The translations under genes and the position numbers were made by a program. A stretch of DNA of 64,000 nt, taken from positions 248,001 through 312,000 of the forward strand of contig NZ_FWXS01000001.1 in NCBI RefSeq assembly GCF_900176425.1, written 5' to 3'. Shown here one piece after another: positions 34,373-44,021 of this stretch (within the stretch, counting starts at the first letter, position 1; every line of letters begins with the position of its first letter). The DNA comes from Moheibacter sediminis. Lineage in GTDB: Bacteria > Bacteroidota > Bacteroidia > Flavobacteriales > Weeksellaceae. The notes under the pieces are model-generated. The model did no database searches and had not been told where the DNA came from. It saw nothing but the letters and a program-made list of their open reading frames with translations.

Positions 34373-34816
34373 ATGGGATTAGGTTCATTTTTTAAAAATC
34401 TGTTTGGAGGCGCACAAGAAACTGCTTCTGAAACAAAAGAAAAAGCAGTAGAAACTGGCGAAAAAGTTGTTGAAACTGCTAAAGAATACGCCCACAAAGC
34501 GGGAGATTCGATTGAAAAAGCAGTGGATTCTACAAAAGAAGCTTTGTCCAAAGCTGCGGACAAAGCGGAAGAAGTCGCTAAAGATACCTGGGAAAGTACA
34601 AAAGACACAGCAGAAAATGTTTCTGGAAAAGCGCAGGATGTATGGGAAGACACAAAGAACGCAGCCGAAGATTTAGTTGAGAAAGGAAAAGATGCCGTTC
34701 AAAACGTGGAAAATAAAATCTCTGATACGATTTCCAGAGTCGAAGAAGAGGAAGATGTTGTAACTGAAAAGGCAAAAGAAGCAAAAAGAGACATAGAAGA
34801 GGATTTGAATGATTAA
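34373..34816 (+). CDS. LEA-like/YtxH-like amphipathic repeat protein
   Basis: Protein of 147 residues, nearly all Ala, Lys, Glu, Asp, Thr and Val, in imperfect 11-residue units (such as EKAVETGEKVV, KAADKAEEVAK and TWESTKDTAEN). It begins with a short hydrophobic segment (MGLGSFFKNLFGGAQE). The pattern is that of late-embryogenesis-abundant or YtxH-type stress proteins, which form amphipathic helices on drying or at membranes. No catalytic motif. Divergent from bshC with its own promoter region. Confidence 0.7.
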   Translation: MGLGSFFKNLFGGAQETASETKEKAVETGEKVVETAKEYAHKAGDSIEKAVDSTKEALSKAADKAEEVAKDTWESTKDTAENVSGKAQDVWEDTKNAAEDLVEKGKDAVQNVENKISDTISRVEEEEDVVTEKAKEAKRDIEEDLND

Positions 34817-34890
34817 AATTTAAATTTTTCCTGCTAAATTTGTCTCCAGTCGGTCTGTTTTTTACAGCCCTTTAACCAAACCATATCAAA

Positions 34891-36648
34891 TTGTCGCAAG
34901 TAGTCTTTGTCAAAACAAAACTGCTTAAACCTATATTTTTTTTAATTTTTCTAAATTTCATTTGCTTAAAAGCATTTGGACAAAATGAAGATTATGAATC
35001 TATTGTCGGTAAAAGTTACGGAGACAGACATATGTTTTTATTCCATAACTTCCATACCCAATATAAAATAGAAGTCGATTCTGCTGCATATTTTAAAAAA
35101 GTCAAAAAACTTTCAGAGGTCGCGCGAAAAGCCAATGATAAGGAATTGGAATTGGAAGCAGAATTTCTGAAATATATATTTCTGTCCTCTCGAAATTATT
35201 CTAAATATTTGCCTGAAATGAATTCTTTGTTGAAAAAGGTAGATAGTGAACAAGCTACACAGCTGCAAGCCAGAGTGAGACAGGCAATAGGTTTTCATTA
35301 TTTGTATGAAAAAAATAATTATGGTGAAGCGTATATTTATCTCAACGAATCTTATCCTTATTTGCAACAACTATCAGCGAAAGAATTGCCTGATAAACAA
35401 GAGCTTTTGTACAATATAGGCTACATCAATTATATGATTGGTTATGATGCTAAAGCATTAAAATTTTTGGAGGAGGCACAAAGATTGGATAATAATTATT
35501 ATTCAACACTTGAGTGCAATATCATCAATACTCAGGGTTTAATTTACGAACAAAGTGAACATTTCGACCAAGCGATTAAGAGTTTTAACCAATTATTGAA
35601 AGTTTCAAGCGATAACAAAAAAGACATTTGGGTTCGAGTAGCCAAAAACAATATTGCAAATGTGCTTATCACCCAAAAGAAGTATGACCAGGCTTTAACT
35701 TTTTTAAATGGAAACCCGCAACTGAATGCAAATGATTCTGAAGAAATAGGCATTGTAATCGCTCGAAAACTAATGCTTCTAGGAAAAGTTTACAATGCTC
35801 AGGAAAAATGGATTCAACTTTCTGAAGTAACTCCTGAATTGGAAGAATTATTAAAAAAATATAATATCCCTCTCAAGATCAGAAAAGAAATTTACCGTTT
35901 ACTTGCTGTAGATAAACAGAAAAAAGAAAATTTCAGAGAAGCTTATTTTTACAAAGACAGTGCACTGATTCTAGCCACTGATTATTTCAAAATAAAAAAT
36001 GATCAAGGTCTGAAACAAACTTTGGAGAAAGAAAGAATCCAGGAGCTGCTCAAAGAACAGCTAAAAACAGAACACCAACAAAGAGTAACGCTTATCACAC
36101 GTGTATCTTTAATCGTAATCTTGCTGCTGATAATTACATTATCTATTGTACTTTTTATAAGACAAAAAGAAAAATTTAAAAAGAAAAGACTAGAAGTAGA
36201 ATTTGAATTAAGCGAATCCAAGGCAAAATTGGCAGACTTATTAGGCGAGCTGAAATCAAAAGACAGAGAAGTGCAGGCGTATGAAGATGAGCTCGAACAA
36301 CTGTACCAAAATATAGACAAGGACGAAATTCAAATCAACGAAACTCAAAAAACACTTGAAGCACTTTTGTCCAAGCCCATTATGACGGAAAATAAATGGT
36401 TGGTTTTTAAACGATCATTTGACAGAGTAAATCCGGGTTATTTTGAAAAGCTTCAACAGGAAATTCCCAACATTTCTCCGGCGGAAATTCGTTTTATGTA
36501 TTTGCGGAAATTAAATCTGACACCAAAGGAAATTGCATATGTTTTGGGTATTTCTCAGGGTTCGATACGTCAATATAAACATAGAATAAGAACTAAAATT
36601 AATGCCGATTCACAAGATAAACTAGATAAATTCCTCGACAGCATTTAA
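34891..36648 (+). CDS. TPR sensor with transmembrane segment and LuxR-like HTH
   Basis: Protein of 585 residues: signal or anchor (LLKPIFFLIFLNFICLKAFG), TPR-like helices in the periplasm (about 60-360), a transmembrane helix near 405-425 (LIVILLLIITLSIVLFI), a coiled coil (about 430-500), and a C-terminal HTH (NLTPKEIAYVLGISQGSIRQ). This is the Bacteroidota one-component regulator layout in which periplasmic TPRs control a cytoplasmic DNA-binding end. The start is probably TTG 34891, since no ATG lies before the signal sequence. The signal sensed and the targets are unknown. Confidence 0.75.
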   Translation: MSQVVFVKTKLLKPIFFLIFLNFICLKAFGQNEDYESIVGKSYGDRHMFLFHNFHTQYKIEVDSAAYFKKVKKLSEVARKANDKELELEAEFLKYIFLSSRNYSKYLPEMNSLLKKVDSEQATQLQARVRQAIGFHYLYEKNNYGEAYIYLNESYPYLQQLSAKELPDKQELLYNIGYINYMIGYDAKALKFLEEAQRLDNNYYSTLECNIINTQGLIYEQSEHFDQAIKSFNQLLKVSSDNKKDIWVRVAKNNIANVLITQKKYDQALTFLNGNPQLNANDSEEIGIVIARKLMLLGKVYNAQEKWIQLSEVTPELEELLKKYNIPLKIRKEIYRLLAVDKQKKENFREAYFYKDSALILATDYFKIKNDQGLKQTLEKERIQELLKEQLKTEHQQRVTLITRVSLIVILLLIITLSIVLFIRQKEKFKKKRLEVEFELSESKAKLADLLGELKSKDREVQAYEDELEQLYQNIDKDEIQINETQKTLEALLSKPIMTENKWLVFKRSFDRVNPGYFEKLQQEIPNISPAEIRFMYLRKLNLTPKEIAYVLGISQGSIRQYKHRIRTKINADSQDKLDKFLDSI

Positions 36649-36811
36649 TATATTTCGCAAATAATATAAATTTAAAATGCTGTTTTATAGCGTTTTAATG
36701 TTAATTTAATTTACGGCACATAATTTGTAACGCTTTTGTAACGCTTTTTTTAGGGTGTTATCCAAAAAAAATGACGTGGTTTGTACAACCTCTTCAAAAA
36801 AAATTTTAATT

Positions 36812-37045
36812 ATGAAAGCAAAGCACATTGTAACCGCCTTTACCTTTCTTTCATTACTCTTGGTCGCATCCAGTCTTATCGCTGGAAATTTCGAGGTGAA
36901 ATTGAAAGAAGAGACTTACACGTATCTGCTGATTTTATTTTTAGCATTTGACGTATTGTTAGGATGTATTTTAGTTTTCGGGAAAGTCAAATGGATCCGA
37001 AAAAAGCACAGAAATTACGATTATTTAAAAACTCATTATTTGTAA
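36812..37045 (+). CDS. Small two-helix membrane protein (77 aa)
   Basis: ATG 36812 gives MKAKHIVTAFTFLSLLLVAS and a second hydrophobic segment (YLLILFLAFDVLLGCILVFG), with a basic tail. The longer open frame upstream lies in a promoter-like region that holds an 11-bp tandem repeat (TTTGTAACGC at 36724 and 36735), so it is not used here. Family not recognised. It follows the HTH regulator gene by about 160 bp. Confidence 0.55.
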   Translation: MKAKHIVTAFTFLSLLLVASSLIAGNFEVKLKEETYTYLLILFLAFDVLLGCILVFGKVKWIRKKHRNYDYLKTHYL

Positions 37046-37069
37046 TTAAGTAGAGGTAATCAGAAAATG

Positions 37070-37104
37070 AAAAGAGTCCCATAAAAACAGGACTCTTTTT
37101 TTTA
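37070..37104. terminator. Bidirectional terminator
   Basis: AAAAGAGTCC and GGACTCTTTT form a 10-bp stem with a 10-nt loop followed by T-rich sequence, between the convergent small-membrane-protein and M16 peptidase genes. Confidence 0.85.
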
Positions 37105-37124
37105 TATCAAATTATTTGTGACAA

Positions 37125-40037
37125 TTAGTATCCGAATAATTCTTCCAGAGTCAATTCCTTCACTTCACCTAATTTCTGTACAGCTTCCCAATCCAAATTC
37201 TCTTTTTTACCAATCAAACCAACATTTGATTGTTTTCCTTTGATGTGCTGTGTGAAAAAATTCTCCAAATCACTCATCTGCATTTTTTGCGTTTGTGCAT
37301 AAATGTCTTTGTTAAAATCATAATCAATTCCTTTGTCCTGAAGATTTAACCAGTAAAAGAAAATATTCGTTTTCGTATAACGCTGCGTTGCAATTTGTTT
37401 CAATGATGCATTTCTAGAATTCATAAATTGATTTTCAGCCTTTGGCATATTTGTCATCAATTCTTTCATCGCATTTACTGCTTGTGGCAATTTGTTGGCC
37501 TGCGTTCCGATGTACGCATTTACGTAATTGTATTTATCGGTCTGGCTTGCATTTGAATAAAAACAATAAGCCGAATAAGCCAATGATTTAGATTCTCTGA
37601 TTTCCTGAAATACAATCGAAGACAATCCCGAGCCGAAATATTCATTAAAAATCCCTGAAGACGGCAATAAATTTTTATCGAATTTTCCTTCTCTCGAACG
37701 AAGTGAAATCTCTGCCTGAACCATATCATAAGGAGCAAAGTAAACTTTTCCGTCCGTTGCAGGCTGTGGATATTCTTTCTTAGTAGGAATTGCTTTGTTT
37801 TTACCAAAATTATGAGATTTCGTCAAAGCCTTTTTGGTTCCCGCCAAATCATTTCCATAATAGAAAATCTGGTGTTTGTAGTTCAGGAAATCTTTGATGA
37901 TTGAAACCAATTCTTCAGGATTTATTGCACGCAATTCTTGTTCACTCAAAATATCTCTGAAACGGCTTTCCTTTCCATACATCACATATTGATTCAGCGC
38001 ATTTTGGATGCTGTTTTTGTTCGTTTTGGCATCTCTCCGTCCTTTCAATATTTGTTCTACATAATTGTCATAAGCCGTTTTATCCGCTTTTGCATTGGCC
38101 AGCAAATGTTCAAACAATTCAATTCCTTTTGCTAAATTTTCCTGCAAACCATTGATATAAACATACGAACGGTGACCTCCGGTACCTACACCATATTCAA
38201 TCCCTAATTTGTAAAATTCCTTTTTAATGTCTTCTGCACTGTATTTTGAAGTTCCTAAATAATCCAGATAATTGATTGCCAAAGACAATTTTTTATTGTG
38301 GTCAGAACCCATTTCAGTGATGTAGTAGACCTGAGAAAGATTGTTCGTTTTGTTTTCGATGAATGAAAGCGGAGCGTTTTTCAAAGTCTCTCTTTTGATA
38401 GATTTTTCGAAATCAACAAATTCAGGCTGAATATCTTTTACCGATAGTTTCTGGAAATCTTTGTAGAATTTTGATTCGTTTTCACGATTCAAATTAATAG
38501 GAGTGATGCCCGGGTTTTCAACACGCACCAAATCCTTGTTTTCGCCTTGACGTTTGTAAACGATTACGTAATTGTCTTTGTAATTGTCGTTGGCAAATTT
38601 CACGATGTCCGCTTTTGTATATTTTGATAGTTCATCCAGATCCGCAACAATTTCAGACCAATTTTGTTCTTGTATAAATGAATCATACATCATCGTAGCC
38701 AAAGCATCTGCATTTTCCACCACTTGTTCCTGTTGCTTTTTCAAATCGTTGATGACAGCTTTTATCATCCACTCGTCAAATTCTCCTTTTTTGATTTTAT
38801 CGATTTGAGCGATGATCAGATCTTTTACCTGATCAAGTGACTGACCTTCTTTAGGCATTCCCGTAAAGATATGAGCTGTATAATCCTTCATGATTTGCGG
38901 ATTTGCACCTGCATATTGAACGGTTTGTTTTTGGTTAATGTTGAGGTCAATCAAACCTGCAGTGCTGTTGCTCAAAAGCATGTCCATCAATCTTACCAAC
39001 TGTGCATCTTTCGTTTTAGAGCCGCCCACACGATAAGCAAATTGCAATCTTTCCGCTGATGGGCTGAAAACTTCTATCTTTTTAATTCCTTTTAGCGGCA
39101 TTTCTTTCGCTGTATATTTCTTCGATTCCGTTCCTTTTTTGTAATTTCCGAAATATTTGTCAACCATTTTAATAGTAGCGTCAAAATCTAAATCTCCCAC
39201 TAAAACAACTGCCATGTTGCTAGGAATATAATATTCATGGAAATATTTCTCAATAGCAACCAATGACGGACTTTTCAAGTGTTCAGAAGTCCCGATAGTA
39301 GTTTGTTGTCCGTAATTGCTTTCAGGAAATAAATTTTTCATCAATGCATAATGAATCAATCTGAAATCATTATCCTGCGCCCGGTTAAACTCCTCATAAA
39401 CCGCTTCCAGTTCCGTATGAAACAACCTCAAAACCAATTCAGAAAAACGTTCGGATTCGATCATCATCCATTTTTCCAATTCATTTGAAGGAATATTGTT
39501 TTTATAAACTGTTTCATCAAACCAAGTGTGTGCATTCGTTCCTGTTGCACCCAAAGATGAAATCAATTTGTCATATTCGTTCGCAACTGCGTATTGCGAT
39601 GCAATATTTGAAATTGAATCAATTTGCTTGTAAAGCACCTTTTTCTTTTCAGCATTCGGCTCCGCTTTATGTTTTTCATACAAATCAGAAATTTGTTTCA
39701 GGTAAACTTTTTCCGTTTCCCAGTTGTGCGAACCGATTTTCGAAGTTCCTTTGAAAAGCATATGCTCCAGGTAGTGAGCTAACCCCGTATTGTCAGCAGG
39801 GTCATTGTTAGAGCCGGTCCTTACCGGGATATAAGTCTGGATTCTCGGCTCATCTTTGTTTTGCGCAAGATAAATTTTAAGTCCGTTGGGTAACGTGTAA
39901 ACCCTTGTTTTAGAAGGGTCATTGTCTACAGTTTCATAGCTATAGCCGTTTTTGTCTGTGTGCGTAGTCGTTTTAAATTGCGCAAATGAAGAGAGCGACA
40001 ATAAAAAACAACCAATCAACGTAAGTTTTTTGATCAT
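37125..40037 (-). CDS. M16-family zinc metallopeptidase (insulinase-like)
   Basis: Protein of 970 residues with a signal peptide (MIKKLTLIGCFLLSLSSFAQ). The inverted zinc motif HYLEH is in GLAHYLEHMLFKGTS (about residues 85-99), and the downstream Glu ligand region (ELEAVYEEFNRAQDND) is present. The second, inactive M16 half follows from about residue 540. It should be a periplasmic or surface peptidase that degrades peptides. Single gene; its start faces the ECF sigma gene across a 301-bp gap. Confidence 0.92.
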   Translation of the reverse strand: MIKKLTLIGCFLLSLSSFAQFKTTTHTDKNGYSYETVDNDPSKTRVYTLPNGLKIYLAQNKDEPRIQTYIPVRTGSNNDPADNTGLAHYLEHMLFKGTSKIGSHNWETEKVYLKQISDLYEKHKAEPNAEKKKVLYKQIDSISNIASQYAVANEYDKLISSLGATGTNAHTWFDETVYKNNIPSNELEKWMMIESERFSELVLRLFHTELEAVYEEFNRAQDNDFRLIHYALMKNLFPESNYGQQTTIGTSEHLKSPSLVAIEKYFHEYYIPSNMAVVLVGDLDFDATIKMVDKYFGNYKKGTESKKYTAKEMPLKGIKKIEVFSPSAERLQFAYRVGGSKTKDAQLVRLMDMLLSNSTAGLIDLNINQKQTVQYAGANPQIMKDYTAHIFTGMPKEGQSLDQVKDLIIAQIDKIKKGEFDEWMIKAVINDLKKQQEQVVENADALATMMYDSFIQEQNWSEIVADLDELSKYTKADIVKFANDNYKDNYVIVYKRQGENKDLVRVENPGITPINLNRENESKFYKDFQKLSVKDIQPEFVDFEKSIKRETLKNAPLSFIENKTNNLSQVYYITEMGSDHNKKLSLAINYLDYLGTSKYSAEDIKKEFYKLGIEYGVGTGGHRSYVYINGLQENLAKGIELFEHLLANAKADKTAYDNYVEQILKGRRDAKTNKNSIQNALNQYVMYGKESRFRDILSEQELRAINPEELVSIIKDFLNYKHQIFYYGNDLAGTKKALTKSHNFGKNKAIPTKKEYPQPATDGKVYFAPYDMVQAEISLRSREGKFDKNLLPSSGIFNEYFGSGLSSIVFQEIRESKSLAYSAYCFYSNASQTDKYNYVNAYIGTQANKLPQAVNAMKELMTNMPKAENQFMNSRNASLKQIATQRYTKTNIFFYWLNLQDKGIDYDFNKDIYAQTQKMQMSDLENFFTQHIKGKQSNVGLIGKKENLDWEAVQKLGEVKELTLEELFGY

Positions 40038-40338
40038 TTTTACTAATTGTATTAATTCTCAAATATAAATTTTTCTAGTATCATTTCAATCTTCGGAATT
40101 GATTAAATAAAAATAATTTGAGTTAAGTAATTGAAAATTAGGAATTAATGATTTTATTTAATTCTAATTAGGATAATTTCTTCTAATTTTATTTCACTCG
40201 ATGCAACCTTTTCTTAAATCTTGTAGTCTTATAAACAGAAAGCAATCTATTTTGAAATGGCGACAAATAAATTTTATTTAGGATCAGAAATGGTAATTTT
40301 GTTAACACATCTGGATTTTAAAAGATAAAAACCACCAG
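40038..40338. other. 301-bp gene-free promoter region
   Basis: Divergent spacer between the M16 peptidase and the ECF sigma factor. A TAATTTTG at 40294-40301 matches the TAnnTTTG -7 element and lies 38 bp before the sigma ATG. No -33 match, RNA or ORF was recognised; the rest is A/T-rich. Confidence 0.4.
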
Positions 40339-40899
40339 ATGAAAACAATTTTTATACATAGAAAATCAGACGTGGAAAAACTTCTACCCAAATTGAAGAA
40401 ACAGGACAGGATTGCCCAAAAGGAATTGTACGATAACTACGCACCCAAAATGCTCAACGTATGCCGCAATTATATACCAGATGTTCACTATGCCGAAGAT
40501 GTAATGATCAAAGCATTTTTCAAAGTCTTCAAAAGTATTGACTCATATAAGTCGGAGGGGAGTTTCGAAGGTTGGATACGTAGAATTATGGTTAACGAAA
40601 GTCTTACTTTTCTTCGATTAAACAAAGGATTAATTTATCTCGAAGAAGATAAAATTGCAGATGAACCTGCAGAATATGAAGAAGATATGACAGGCATCGA
40701 CGCCCAGGAATTACTCGACGCATTACCCGAAAGTTACAGAGCAGTTTTTAACCTGTATGTATTAGAAGATTGCTCACACAAAGAGATTGCTCAGATGCTC
40801 AACATTACCGAAACAACTTCCAAAACGCAGTTGTTCAGAGCAAAAAATAAATTAAAAGAAATCGTTCTCAAGAAAAAAATGATTCAAAATGAAAACTAA
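40339..40899 (+). CDS. ECF RNA polymerase sigma factor
   Basis: Sigma-70 family protein of 186 residues with only regions 2 and 4: YAEDVMIKAFFKVFKSIDSY and GSFEGWIRRIMVNESLTFLR (region 2), then LPESYRAVFNLYVLEDCSHK with EIAQMLNITETTSKTQLFRA (region 4). It directs RNA polymerase to envelope-type regulons. The stop overlaps the start of the next gene by 11 bp; that gene has the layout of a single-pass anti-sigma factor. It heads a three-gene operon ending in an outer-membrane protein gene. Confidence 0.93.
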   Translation: MKTIFIHRKSDVEKLLPKLKKQDRIAQKELYDNYAPKMLNVCRNYIPDVHYAEDVMIKAFFKVFKSIDSYKSEGSFEGWIRRIMVNESLTFLRLNKGLIYLEEDKIADEPAEYEEDMTGIDAQELLDALPESYRAVFNLYVLEDCSHKEIAQMLNITETTSKTQLFRAKNKLKEIVLKKKMIQNEN

Positions 40900-41554
40900 T
40901 ATAGAACAACATATAAAATCCCGGCTTGACGAAAGAAAGCTGAACCCGTCTGAAATTTCATGGGATAAACTTTCGCAAATGCTGGATGAGGAAAAGCCTC
41001 AGACAAAAACCATCCGTTTCCCAAAATGGTGGACGATTTCCATCGCTGCTTCGATTGTTGTTTGTGTTTCGGTTTTTGTAGTGAACTCATTTGAACAGAC
41101 AGAAGAAATTCCGGTTCAGATTACAGATACGAAAAAGGTTAAATCTGAAATTTCTACAGAGAAAAACGAAATTATTTCAGAAGAAATTCAACCTGAAAAC
41201 ATTCAAACAAATGAAAAATCAATTTCAAACAAAACAGAATTAGTTCAATCAAATTCAAAACCTGAAGTAAAAATTAAATCCAAACAAAATTCAGAAATAA
41301 TTCAAACACAGACAGTTCAAGAGAAAATTGCCGAGACAAATTTAATTCAACAGGAATTGAAACTTCCTGAAGTAAAAAAACAAGAAGAAATTGCTGTGAA
41401 TTCCGAACCGGAAAAGAAATCAAAACCCGAAGCTAAAAAGAAAACAAACTATACCAATCCGGATATGCTGTTGTATTCTGTGGAAAACAACCAAGCCATT
41501 TCAGAGACAAATAATGATAATTCAAGACTCGTAATTATCGACTTCAACAAATAA
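40889..41554 (+). CDS. Probable anti-sigma-like single-pass membrane protein
   Basis: Protein of 221 residues: a cytoplasmic N-terminus of about 45 residues with a helical segment (LNPSEISWDKLSQMLDEEK), one transmembrane helix (WWTISIAASIVVCVSVFVV), and a long, low-complexity periplasmic tail rich in Glu, Lys, Gln and Ser. It does not match the FecR or zinc-anti-sigma motifs, but the topology and the 11-bp overlap with the ECF sigma gene make an anti-sigma role likely. Confidence 0.65.
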   Translation: MKTNIEQHIKSRLDERKLNPSEISWDKLSQMLDEEKPQTKTIRFPKWWTISIAASIVVCVSVFVVNSFEQTEEIPVQITDTKKVKSEISTEKNEIISEEIQPENIQTNEKSISNKTELVQSNSKPEVKIKSKQNSEIIQTQTVQEKIAETNLIQQELKLPEVKKQEEIAVNSEPEKKSKPEAKKKTNYTNPDMLLYSVENNQAISETNNDNSRLVIIDFNK

Positions 41555-41582
41555 ATTTTAAAACAATTAAAAACTAAATAAT

Positions 41583-42641
41583 ATGATGAGAATATTTATC
41601 GTAGTAGGAATGTTATGCATGATGAGCATCGCTTCCTTTGGGCAGAGAATCAGCTTTGATTTCAACAAAGACAGTTATGCAAATGAACCTGTAAGCCCCG
41701 TTGTAAAAGAGAGAGTTGAATCTTATGCTTTGGAAATAAGCAAAATTGTAATCGACGAAAAGATATTGATGAACGAAGAAATTTCTTCTGTAAATGGAGA
41801 AATCACAGCCGGAACAATTTCAGGTTCTGAAGGCGATGCGAGGAAAGCGGAAATTTCACAAAAGTATTCAGAAAAAATTAACGAAAGAATTGAATTGCTT
41901 GAATTTGATTTGGATGAAATCACCAAAAAACAAGTGGAATACACAATTTTAAATACCGATGTGGACAAATTGACCAAAGAGAAAAATTTCAAAGATTTAG
42001 AAACAAAATACAAAGCCAAAAATGAAATCGTAGGTTTCCTTTCTTACGGAGTAATGCACTTCGAAGATGGTGATGACGAATCATTGAACAGACATTTGGG
42101 TTTTGGAAGCGGAATTGATTTCGGATTTCTTTACCACAAACAATTCAACAGAACAAGTCCGTTCACATTCATTACGGGGGCTTATTTCTCTTGGAGAACG
42201 ATGCGTTTTGACGATGATTATATGATCAACCGCGCAGAAGATGGAAATGTAAGCTTGGTTCAGTATGATAAAAATTTAGAGAAAAGTAAATTGCGTTCGA
42301 CGTATATCATGGTTCCAGTCGGGATTAAATACAGTTTTTCTTCTTTGAAAAAAGTAAATGATGAAATTTCTTACAGAAATGTGGACAAAGGAATCGGAAT
42401 CGGCGTAAATGTATACGGTGGATTTCGAATCAACCAAAATAACATCGTAAAAGGCGAAGACATCAGCATGCGTGAAAAAGGAACGAATTACAATTTGAAT
42501 AATTTCGTTTACGGAGCACAAGCGACTTTGAGCATTGACAATATCAACTTCTTTGTTCGTCAGGATTTGAGCTCATATTTCAAAGACAATACTTTTGACG
42601 ACCGTAAAATGCTACAATTCGGAATCAATTTCGGATTCTAA
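41583..42641 (+). CDS. Outer-membrane beta-barrel-like protein
   Basis: Protein of 352 residues: signal peptide (IFIVVGMLCMMSIASFGQ), a helical Glu/Lys-rich coiled-coil-like region (about 40-145), then alternating beta strands (about 155-352) ending in aromatic FGINFGF, typical of a small outer-membrane barrel (PorT/OmpW style). It is the last gene of the sigma operon and a natural reporter or target of the sigma factor. The ATG at 41586 is equally possible. Confidence 0.7.
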   Translation: MMRIFIVVGMLCMMSIASFGQRISFDFNKDSYANEPVSPVVKERVESYALEISKIVIDEKILMNEEISSVNGEITAGTISGSEGDARKAEISQKYSEKINERIELLEFDLDEITKKQVEYTILNTDVDKLTKEKNFKDLETKYKAKNEIVGFLSYGVMHFEDGDDESLNRHLGFGSGIDFGFLYHKQFNRTSPFTFITGAYFSWRTMRFDDDYMINRAEDGNVSLVQYDKNLEKSKLRSTYIMVPVGIKYSFSSLKKVNDEISYRNVDKGIGIGVNVYGGFRINQNNIVKGEDISMREKGTNYNLNNFVYGAQATLSIDNINFFVRQDLSSYFKDNTFDDRKMLQFGINFGF

Positions 42642-42676
42642 AAACAGAGATTAAATTTTTTTAACATTATCAAATC

Positions 42677-42712
42677 AATCCTCACATATTTTCAAATATC
42701 TGTGAGGATTTT
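42677..42712. terminator. Terminator between convergent genes
   Basis: AATCCTCACA pairs with TGTGAGGATT followed by TT; it lies between the barrel-protein gene and the T9SS cargo gene and could serve both strands. Confidence 0.7.
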
Positions 42713-42715
42713 GAA

Positions 42716-43969
42716 TTATTTCTTAATAATTTTTTTTGATTGATAGCCCACATCATTGTGGAAAAGCAAATGATAAACTCCCGTAGAATAAGGGAAATCA
42801 AAACTATAATTTCTCTTTCCTTTGGAAGGAATGGTTTCTCTTGAAAGTTGTTTTATTTTTCTACCGGTTTCATCAAAAAGCGTAATGAGCATGTGGTCAT
42901 TTCTTGTGTAATCGATGGTTATATTCAATTTATCCGAAACAGGATTTTGAGCAATTACAATGTCTAAATCTTTTGGTTTTGAAGAAGCAATTTCATTTAT
43001 AGAAAGACCCTCAGTGTATTTGTAAATGCTGTTTCCTGAACAATAAACAAGATTTTCATCAAAGACCTGAAATCGATTCAGATTCCCTCCAAATCCCGTA
43101 TTTATCCAGGTTTCTCCCGCATTAAATGTCTCCAGGAATCCGCTATTGTGCCCGCCCATCCAGCCATGATTTTCGGTAATGAATCCAACACCTTGGATAA
43201 ATGGATCTGCAACATCTCTCGAAACCCAGTTTTGTCCTCCATCGGTTGATTTAATTAATTTTCCCGGAAGCGGATCAAATGACTCAACCGCTCCAAACAT
43301 AACGTTTGTGTTGGAAAACAAACGCTGCATTTTCCAAACCAATTCACCCGGAATTCCGGAATTGTAAATCTCTGTCCAACTTTGCCCGCCATCGGTTGTT
43401 TTTAAAATATTTCCGCCTTGGTCATTCCCACCTGAAACAAAACCGGTTTGTTCATCTACAAATAGAACTTCCACCAAAGCAGTTGCATAAGCACTCATAT
43501 CCATGAATTCCCAATTTTCGCCCGCGTCAGTAGATTTTATAACATAAGCCGGCTGAAAATAAGCACCACAACCATACACAGTTGATGTGCCAACCGCATC
43601 CAATCCGCAAATGGCTTGTATGCCTGGGATATTTATTGTATTCCAAGTCTCGCCACCGTCAGTTGATTTATAGAAATTTGTAGAAAGTGCACCTAGAAAA
43701 CCAACATCTTCATTTAGAAATTCTATATTTCTTAAATACTCACCATTGTTGTATGTAGATTGAGTCCAGTTTTGTCCGCCATCTATGGTTTTATAAACGG
43801 CTGAACCCCATCCATCGGCTGCCCAGCCTAGATTTTCATTTAGGAAAAACACATCGTCGTATCGTGAAGGAGATTCTGGAATTGACAATTGTTCCCAGTT
43901 TTGTGCAGTAATTTGCACAGAAGATAGTCCAATCAAAATGATTGAAAGAAATTGAGTAAAGGTTTTCAT
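42716..43969 (-). CDS. T9SS-secreted YCF48/sialidase-like propeller protein
   Basis: Protein of 417 residues: signal peptide (residues 1-22, ending ITAQ), repeated blades with the Asp-box-like motif TDGGQNW or close variants (at least six copies, also TDGGETW and TDAGENW) as in YCF48/BNR beta-propellers, and a type A T9SS sorting tail from about 335 (VIAQNPVSDKLNITIDY, then YSTGVYHLLFHN and a KKIIKK end). It is exported across the outer membrane; the ligand is unknown. Single gene. Confidence 0.87.
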   Translation of the reverse strand: MKTFTQFLSIILIGLSSVQITAQNWEQLSIPESPSRYDDVFFLNENLGWAADGWGSAVYKTIDGGQNWTQSTYNNGEYLRNIEFLNEDVGFLGALSTNFYKSTDGGETWNTINIPGIQAICGLDAVGTSTVYGCGAYFQPAYVIKSTDAGENWEFMDMSAYATALVEVLFVDEQTGFVSGGNDQGGNILKTTDGGQSWTEIYNSGIPGELVWKMQRLFSNTNVMFGAVESFDPLPGKLIKSTDGGQNWVSRDVADPFIQGVGFITENHGWMGGHNSGFLETFNAGETWINTGFGGNLNRFQVFDENLVYCSGNSIYKYTEGLSINEIASSKPKDLDIVIAQNPVSDKLNITIDYTRNDHMLITLFDETGRKIKQLSRETIPSKGKRNYSFDFPYSTGVYHLLFHNDVGYQSKKIIKK

Positions 43970-44021
43970 TTAAATTAATTAAGGACTCAAATGTAATTAA
44001 TACTTTGATTCAAAAAAATAA

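Noticed and set aside
34360-34653. Minus-strand 97-codon frame opposite the LEA-like gene
   Set aside because: Mirror image of a low-complexity coding region; the plus strand has the proper protein.
36724-36744. TTTGTAACGC tandem pair upstream of the small membrane protein
   Set aside because: Only two copies with an 11-bp period; could be a regulator site but too little to call a feature on its own.
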